The notes under the pieces are model-generated. The model saw only the letters and a list, made by a program, of their open reading frames with translations. It had not been told where the DNA came from and did not search any database. Below are positions 54,501 through 58,112 of a stretch of DNA of 58,112 nt, piece by piece (the first letter of the stretch is position 1; each line of letters opens with the position of its first letter). Origin of the DNA: an uncultured Bacteroidales bacterium. Its GTDB lineage: Bacteria; Bacteroidota; Bacteroidia; Bacteroidales; UBA3663. The DNA is taken from assembly GCA_905235375.1 (NCBI GenBank), contig CAJOLH010000008.1, positions 1-58,112 on the forward strand, written 5' to 3'. Both the position numbers and the translations under genes were made by a program.

Positions 54501-54943
54501 AATGTGCCATCGACACCGACCTCGACATCTCGTTCGGCGAAGCATACGTGCCCGAATCGAGCGAACGCATCGCCCTCTATCAAGAGCTCGACAACCTGAC
54601 CCGTCAGGACGAGATCGATGCCTATCGCAAGCGCCTCATCGACCGCTTCGGCAAGATACCCGAACCTGGAGAAGAACTCATCCGCGTTGTCCTCCTCCGT
54701 CAGCTTGGCCGCGAGATTGGCTTTGAGCGCATCATCCTGCGCAGCGGAAAGATGCGCTGCCTCTTCGTCACCAGCATGGGTGAAGAATACTACGACATGA
54801 AGCAGTTCGACCGTGTACTCGACTTCTACCAGAAGCACTACCACATCAGCCGCCTCGAAAACAAGAACGACAAGCGCTCCATCCTCATCAGCGGTGTCTC
54901 CTCCGTCAAGCAGGCCATCGGCTACCTCAGGCAGATGAGATGA
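51503..54943 (+). CDS. mfd: Transcription-repair coupling factor
   Basis: Mfd removes RNA polymerase stalled at lesions and recruits UvrA. At 1146 aa it has the family layout: UvrB-like N-terminal domains (VSFFPSGYKRSIKYGQIDSA, RGSILDVFSYSSEYPYRLDF), the RNA-polymerase-interacting domain (NIGDYIVHVDHGIAQFGGL, ~462-480), the ATPase with Walker A GDVGFGKTE (~619-627, Lys626) and DEEQ (721-724), the TRG/RecG-like motif (GRVGRTNKKAFCYL, then GAGNLLGGEQSGF), and the C-terminal UvrA-binding D7 domain. Between residues ~326 and 350 lies a Pro/Ser/Asn-rich insert made of 9-bp repeats, unusual for this protein. The start is preceded by the tRNA terminator with no separate promoter seen. Confidence 0.97.
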   Translation: MEIKDLVLQKPRFNTLVNKLRGLKASEHSVIQLKGLTGSAAATFLAPLKNAVDRIVVFVLNDEEKAGYFYHDLIQIGGEGGVSFFPSGYKRSIKYGQIDSANAILRTETLSSIQAIVQNQHSPSPASDQRLRSALLVVTYPEALAEKVAQSEEVKDGIITLHENEQVDPKFVAEVLFDRGFQRVDYVYEPGQFAVRGSILDVFSYSSEYPYRLDFFGNEIDSLRTFEVDSQLSKERLTEVTIAPSFSKDEVSGISLMEFLPPSAIIACEDVQWICERVFQITHQELSEQLMVTEEGDMTALQKLVDADRFKAELMKFNRIDISNRSTPSNPSNPSNLSTPSNPSPPSHSLIEFHTTPQPEWHKNFDLISQDFQRYALKGYTLHILSDSPKQLDRIEAIFEDRGEHFKLVRIPRAIHQGFIDDDRLNCYFTDHQIFDRFHKYSLRSDHARSGKIAMSIKELMEFNIGDYIVHVDHGIAQFGGLVNMPIGKDANGNDRYQEVVKLIYKDGDLLFVSIHQLDKLSKYRGHDAAPPSLTKLGHGSWERLRDKTKEKMKDMARDLIALYAIRREEKGFQFSPDSQMQHELEASFMFEDTPDQLKATQEVKRDMESARPMDRLICGDVGFGKTEVAIRAALKACNDCKQVAVLVPTTVLAYQHYRTFSERLKDFPVRVDYLSRARTTRQTTQLLNDLAHGDINIIVGTHKLIGKKVKFADLGLLIIDEEQKFGVKAKEALKAMRVNVDTLTMTATPIPRTLQFSLMGARDLSIISTPPANRYPIQTEIHRFDDAVIKEAINFELSRNGQVFVINNKIAQLPDLSARIAKLVPDARIATAHGKMESNVMEQLILDFANYEYDILICTTIVESGLDIPNANTMIVINAQNFGLSELHQLRGRVGRTNKKAFCYLITPPYSYLTQDARRRLQAIENFSGLGSGIHLAMQDLDIRGAGNLLGGEQSGFIADLGYETYQKILRQAVKELKTQEFRTLFSDEPQEGENVTDECAIDTDLDISFGEAYVPESSERIALYQELDNLTRQDEIDAYRKRLIDRFGKIPEPGEELIRVVLLRQLGREIGFERIILRSGKMRCLFVTSMGEEYYDMKQFDRVLDFYQKHYHISRLENKNDKRSILISGVSSVKQAIGYLRQMR
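52477..52550 (+). repeat. 9-bp tandem repeat inside mfd
   Basis: CCCCTCAAA-like nonamers encode a PSN/PST-rich stretch (residues ~326-350) in the N-terminal half of Mfd, between its UvrB-like domains. The third-base period keeps the frame. Confidence 0.75.
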
Positions 54944-54954
54944 TAGCACTAAGG

Positions 54955-55195
54955 ACGTTTAGGGATTCTAAGGGACGCTTAGGGATTCTAAGGGATTTTA
55001 AGGGACGTATGTTTCTTGGGTCCCATTCCCAACAAGGCGAAAGTATCGTCCCGTGGTCCTCTTTTACTCCCCTTTTACCCCCCTTTTACCCACGAAAGTA
55101 ACGTCCCCAAATATCCCTTAATATCCCTAAGTATCCCTTAATATCCCTAAGTATCCCCTAATATCCCTAAGTATCCCCTAATATCCCTTAATAAC
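54955..55195. repeat. Modular intergenic repeat, locus 3 (two satellite types and core)
   Basis: AGGGATTCTA units of ~10 bp are followed by a core (GGGACG at 55002 to CGTCCC at 55052), then CTTTTACCCC-type units and CGAAAGTAACGTCCCC (55093-55108). Seven AATATCCCTA-like 10-bp units run to 55190. The gap between mfd and uxuA holds nothing else. Confidence 0.75.
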
Positions 55196-55219
55196 TCATA
55201 ACCCAATAACTCAAAACCT

Positions 55220-56473
55220 ATGGAAAGAACCTGGCGTTGGTTTGGCAAGAAGGATAAGATCACCCTTGCCATGCTCAGACAAATCGGAGTCGAAGGCATC
55301 GTCACCGCATTGCACGACGTGCCCCTCGGCCAAGTATGGACACGTGAGAAGATTCACGACCTCAAGAGCTACATCGAAAGCTATGGAATGCGCTGGAGCG
55401 TCGTCGAGTCACTCCCCGTGGTCGAAACCATCAAGTACGGCGGTCCCGACCGCGACTATCAGATCGAGGTCTATAAGGAGAGCCTCCGCAACCTCGGTCT
55501 CGAAGGCGTCAAGACCATCTGCTACAACTTCATGCCCGTGCTCGACTGGGCACGCACCGACCTCCTGCACGACAATCCCAACGGCTCCACCAACCTCTAT
55601 TTCAACTATGCGGAATTTGCCTACTTCGACATCTATATCCTCAAGCGCGAAGGCGCACGTGAGGAGTGGGCTGCCTTCAAGTTCCCCGAGGGCGTAGGCG
55701 AAGGACGCGACGTGCTCGCCGAATGTGACGAACTGGCAAAGACCATGACCCCCGAGAAGGATCACAAGCTTGTCGAGAACATCGTCATCAAGACGCAAGG
55801 CTTCGTCAGCGGTAACTTCAGCGAGAACGACGATGCTCCCGTGCAGAAGTTCCGTGAATTCCTTGCTCTCTACAAGGGCATCGACAAGGCTCAGCTTCGT
55901 GCCAACATGAAGTACTGGCTGGAGGCCATCATGCCCATCTGCGAGGAGTTCGGCATCAACATGTGCGTTCATCCCGACGATCCTCCCATCGAGATCCTTG
56001 GCCTGCCGCGCATCATCCGCACCGAAGAGGATATCCGCTGGTTCCTCGATGCCGTGCCCAACAAGCACAACGGCCTCACCTTCTGTGCAGGTTCACTGTC
56101 GGCAGGTGCCTACAACGACGTGGTTGACCTGGCTCAGAAGTTCGCTTCGCGCACCCACTTCGTACACCTCCGCAGCTGCCACATCTTCCCCAACGGCGAC
56201 TTCACCGAGGCCAGTCACTTGGGCGGCCGTGCCAACCTCATCGAACTTGCCCGCATCTTCGAGAAGGAGAATCCTGGCCTGCCGATGCGTGTCGATCATG
56301 GCATGACGTTCACCGACGAACCCGGCGGCATCTTCGACGAGTCGAGCCATGGCCACAATTCCGGCTACACGCTCCTTGGCCGTATGTTCGCCCTCGGACA
56401 GGTCGAAGGCATCCTTGCCACCGTCGATCGCGAACTCGGCATCCCCTACAAGCAGCCCGGCTTCTTCGATTGA
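55220..56473 (+). CDS. uxuA: Mannonate dehydratase
   Basis: Converts D-mannonate to 2-keto-3-deoxygluconate, the last step before KDG in glucuronate breakdown; cytoplasmic. The 417-aa protein starts MERTWRWFGKKDKITLAMLR, followed by IGVEGIVTALHDVPLGQVW, both UxuA hallmarks. It also shows VKTICYNFMPVLDWARTD, INMCVHPDDPPIEILGLPRI, FCAGSLSAGAYND, HFVHLRSCHIFPNG and DHGMTF, which hold the conserved His/Asp/Cys metal-site residues of the family. It is slightly longer than most UxuA proteins. The codon bias is strong. The link to GH115, which liberates glucuronate, is metabolic rather than positional. Confidence 0.96.
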   Translation: MERTWRWFGKKDKITLAMLRQIGVEGIVTALHDVPLGQVWTREKIHDLKSYIESYGMRWSVVESLPVVETIKYGGPDRDYQIEVYKESLRNLGLEGVKTICYNFMPVLDWARTDLLHDNPNGSTNLYFNYAEFAYFDIYILKREGAREEWAAFKFPEGVGEGRDVLAECDELAKTMTPEKDHKLVENIVIKTQGFVSGNFSENDDAPVQKFREFLALYKGIDKAQLRANMKYWLEAIMPICEEFGINMCVHPDDPPIEILGLPRIIRTEEDIRWFLDAVPNKHNGLTFCAGSLSAGAYNDVVDLAQKFASRTHFVHLRSCHIFPNGDFTEASHLGGRANLIELARIFEKENPGLPMRVDHGMTFTDEPGGIFDESSHGHNSGYTLLGRMFALGQVEGILATVDRELGIPYKQPGFFD

Positions 56474-56506
56474 TCCCACCCCGCGCCCTTCATAAGGGCC
56501 ACACCC

Positions 56507-56566
56507 ATTCCACGGATTTTCGCAGATTAGATTAACCCCCAAAAAATCTGTGTCCATCCGTGGAAT
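56507..56566. repeat. Palindromic intergenic repeat downstream of uxuA
   Basis: ATTCCACGGAT (56507-56517) pairs with ATCCGTGGAAT (56556-56566), with inner CAGATT/AATCTG pairing. A short GCCCTT/AAGGGC hairpin precedes it at 56485-56499. Together they may end the uxuA transcript, although no T-tract is present. Confidence 0.6.
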
Positions 56567-56769
56567 TTGTGTGCCATAGGGCCTGAACGATTCAAAAAAA
56601 TCATCAATTTGTTCCTTTCCTCGAATTCTAACTATTTACAGCAGCAAGCATCCTGACGGCCGTCAGAATGCTCTAAGACGTAGAAGATCGAAAATAAGTG
56701 GTGATTACCGTCTTTCCGACAAAGGAGAATCACTGGTTCTAAATACCGAAAAGCAATTTCTCATCGCTA

Positions 56770-57260
56770 CATGTCCCCTAACGTACGTGAGAGGACATCA
56801 TCCCGTCGTAGCATGTCCTTCAGCGGACGTTAGAGGACATCATCCCGTCGTAGCATGTCCTTCAGCGGACGTTAGAGGACATCTTCCCGTCGTAGCATGT
56901 CCTTCAGCGTACGTTGGCGGACATCATCCCATCGCAGCATGTCCTTCAGCGTACGTTAGAGGACATCATCCCGTCGTAGCATGTCCTCCAGCGTACGTTA
57001 GAGGACATCTTCCCGTCGTAGCATGTCCTCCAGCGTACGTTAGAGGACATCATCCCATCGTAGTATGTCCTTCAGCGAACGTTAGCGGACATCATCCTGT
57101 CGTAGCATGTCCTTCAGCGTACGTTAGAGGACATCTTCCCGTCGCAGCATGTCCTTCAGCGTACGTTAGAGGACATCATCCCGTCGAAGCATGTCCCTCA
57201 GCGAACGTTAGAGGACATCATCCTATAGAATCATGTCCTCTTACGAACGTTGGGGACATG
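56770..57260. repeat. Tandem array of about 11.5 copies of a 42-bp hairpin unit
   Basis: GGACAT recurs at 56793, 56835, 56877, 56919, 56961, 57003, 57045, 57087, 57129, 57171 and 57213 (exact 42-bp spacing), then at 57254 (41 bp). Each unit holds ATGTCC and GGACAT arms around a GCG-TA-CGT core, so each can form a stem of about 13 bp. Units differ at a few positions. One forward frame is open through the array (56787-57269), but nearly all unit-to-unit differences would change amino acids and no start signal is seen, so it is treated as non-coding. The gene-free stretch 56474-57466 holds this array and the palindrome before it. Confidence 0.85.
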
Positions 57261-57334
57261 CCTCGATAAATTAACATCCACTACGCTATTTCGCTCTTTT
57301 CGATTCTTTTGAAGTATCTAATATAAATTTTGAA

Positions 57335-57360
57335 GGCGCAGCACCAAACGATGCCGCGCC
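57335..57360 (-). terminator. Possible terminator after the SGNH-like fragment gene
   Basis: GGCGCAGCA pairs with TGCCGCGCC (one mismatch). On the minus strand the stem is followed by TTCAAAATTT, a weak T-tract, 106 bp after the stop codon. Confidence 0.4.
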
Positions 57361-57466
57361 TTCGGTGCCTTCGGTTTCAGCGGATGGAGCGAGAAAGGGC
57401 TGATTCTTCTTTGCTTCGATGCAAGAAATGGTCAGGTCATTTCAGGGTAAGACATGTTCATTTATC

Positions 57467-57964
57467 TCAATCCATCTTATTTCGTTTTCGCAATTCGCGT
57501 ATCAGGTCTCGCGTGAACTCGTCGGCGCCCCGCGCATTCAGGTGTGAGCCGTCGTAGAAGAATTCATTGCGGTGGACGTACTTCGCGCTGTCGGTGAAGT
57601 CGAGGAACAGGTAGCCGTGCCTTCGGGCGAGCTCCATGATGGGATCAACTCCCGAATCGTGATGACCGTACCACGTGGGAGAAAAAACGAAGACGAACCT
57701 CGTGTCTGCCGCATCACGTATCATTTCGTTGAAATACCTCAGCTTCAAGCTGTCGGTCAGCAGCTCTTCCTCGGGAGGAACTGCATACTCGCACGTCGGC
57801 TCCTCACCGTCCACCGTCTCTATCGTGATAACGGGCAAGCCAAGGGACTTGATGGAGTCTAGATGAATAGATAATGGTGAGGCTATAACGGAAGAAGAAC
57901 CAACCGGCAGCAGCGAGACAACTGACGCTGCAAGTGTGAAAGAAATGGTTCGTATGCTGAACAT
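57467..57964 (-). CDS. Short secreted SGNH-hydrolase-like protein, possibly truncated
   Basis: 165 aa with a signal peptide-like start (MFSIRTISFTLAASVVSLLP). The C-terminal half reads as the end of an SGNH-type hydrolase: FVFVFSPTWYGHHDSG (strand and loop), LARRHGYLFLDFTDS, then YDGSHLNARGADEFTRDL with the Asp and His of block V. The N-terminal block I with its nucleophile Ser is not recognisable; the Ser-rich start is signal-like. It may be a deletion derivative or a partner protein that has lost catalysis. The preceding gene on the same strand ends 17 bp upstream. Confidence 0.55.
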   Translation of the reverse strand: MFSIRTISFTLAASVVSLLPVGSSSVIASPLSIHLDSIKSLGLPVITIETVDGEEPTCEYAVPPEEELLTDSLKLRYFNEMIRDAADTRFVFVFSPTWYGHHDSGVDPIMELARRHGYLFLDFTDSAKYVHRNEFFYDGSHLNARGADEFTRDLIRELRKRNKMD

Positions 57965-57981
57965 AATCTAATACTTTCGAA

Positions 57982-58112
57982 TCATTTGACTATTATGAAC
58001 TTCTTTCCGTTGCGGATACTGATGCCCCGATGGTCGTCAGCGACGGGGATGCCCCAGGCGTTGAGGGCAGGACCCGGGAGGTCGGTGCTGTCGCAGGAGG
58101 TCGAGTCGATGC
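57982..58112 (-). CDS. C-terminal tail of a secreted protein (5' end outside window)
   Basis: Only the last 43 codons are present. They end NAWGIPVADDHRGISIRNGK-KFIIVK, which follows the tail pattern of secreted Prevotella-type proteins (G-x-x-I-x-NGKK-hydrophobic-K) also seen at the ends of the two beta-helix proteins of this window. The body of the protein and its role cannot be told. It is 17 bp upstream of the SGNH-like gene. Confidence 0.6.
   Translation of the reverse strand, partial: IDSTSCDSTDLPGPALNAWGIPVADDHRGISIRNGKKFIIVK

Noticed and set aside
52532..54949. Minus-strand open frame of 805 codons opposite mfd
   Set aside because: mfd is unmistakable on the plus strand. The antisense frame is rich in Val, Asp, Glu and Leu with no domain.
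56770..57260. CRISPR array
   Set aside because: The 42-bp units follow each other without unique spacers, and no cas genes are present.
56787..57269. An open frame of 160 codons through the 42-bp array, encoding 14-residue repeats
   Set aside because: One open frame in six is expected by chance for a 42-bp unit. Unit differences mostly change amino acids, and no promoter, signal peptide or start signal is present.

Overview
The window looks like a chromosomal piece of a Bacteroidales bacterium, most likely a Prevotellaceae member. The reasons are a SusC/SusD pair with a divergent hybrid two-component regulator, TonB-dependent receptors with carboxypeptidase-like N-termini, Bacteroidetes-only families (DUF2723, DUF3098, DUF4857, DUF4876, DUF6850-like barrels, calycin-like secreted proteins), many lipoproteins, and promoters of the Bacteroidetes type (TAnnTTTG at -7, TTTG-like at -33, usually exactly 20 bp apart). 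No phage, insertion sequence, rRNA or CRISPR array was found.

Layout. 1-487: end of a membrane protein. 508-12022: glycan-utilisation core (GH115 alpha-glucuronidase and hybrid regulator on the minus strand; SusC and SusD on the plus strand). 12086-14550: a membrane O-acyltransferase with an SGNH-like partner. 15092-18269: DUF2723 glycosyltransferase-like protein and DUF3098. 18414-19145: a membrane-tethered winged-helix regulator. 19630-28808: a plus-strand degradative block of lipoproteins (GH78-type rhamnosidase, GH3, Sde182/DUF1593 nucleoside-hydrolase-like protein, type-B carboxylesterase), interrupted by a small winged-helix gene. 28801-31635: a minus-strand operon of HTH-like protein, Ser/Thr kinase with LRR ectodomain, and a uracil-DNA-glycosylase-like protein. 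31783-35972: kdsB and a lipoprotein/ABC-transporter/DUF4857 operon. 36095-45983: a five-gene operon of two secreted beta-helix proteins, a TonB-dependent receptor, a DUF4876 lipoprotein and a DUF6850-like barrel. 46078-51213: RSH (ppGpp) protein with a MerR regulator, then ygiQ and a zinc metallopeptidase. 51389-56473: tRNA-Val(TAC), mfd, uxuA. 56770-57260: a 42-bp tandem hairpin array. 57467-58112: a short SGNH-like fragment and the C-terminal tail of a secreted protein.

How it works together. The regulator would sense an oligosaccharide in the periplasm and activate susCD. GH115 would remove (methyl)glucuronic acid, GH78 rhamnose, GH3 a beta- or alpha-linked sugar, and the esterase acyl groups. 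Mannonate dehydratase (uxuA), about 50 kb away, is the step that would carry released glucuronate to KDG. The substrate is inferred only: a glucuronate-substituted, possibly rhamnosylated plant polysaccharide.

The most unusual content is non-coding. There are 11 to 12 tandem 42-bp units, each able to fold into a hairpin. A palindrome-containing ~315-400 bp element sits in the 5' leaders of two unrelated minus-strand genes. A modular repeat with a ~52-bp GGGACG...CGTCCC core, flanked by 10-bp satellites, occurs at three loci. Short 9-bp satellites also run into coding sequence (mfd, the O-acyltransferase, the regulator tail, a beta-helix gene end). Among genes, the HTH/kinase-LRR/UDG operon is the best candidate for an undescribed system.
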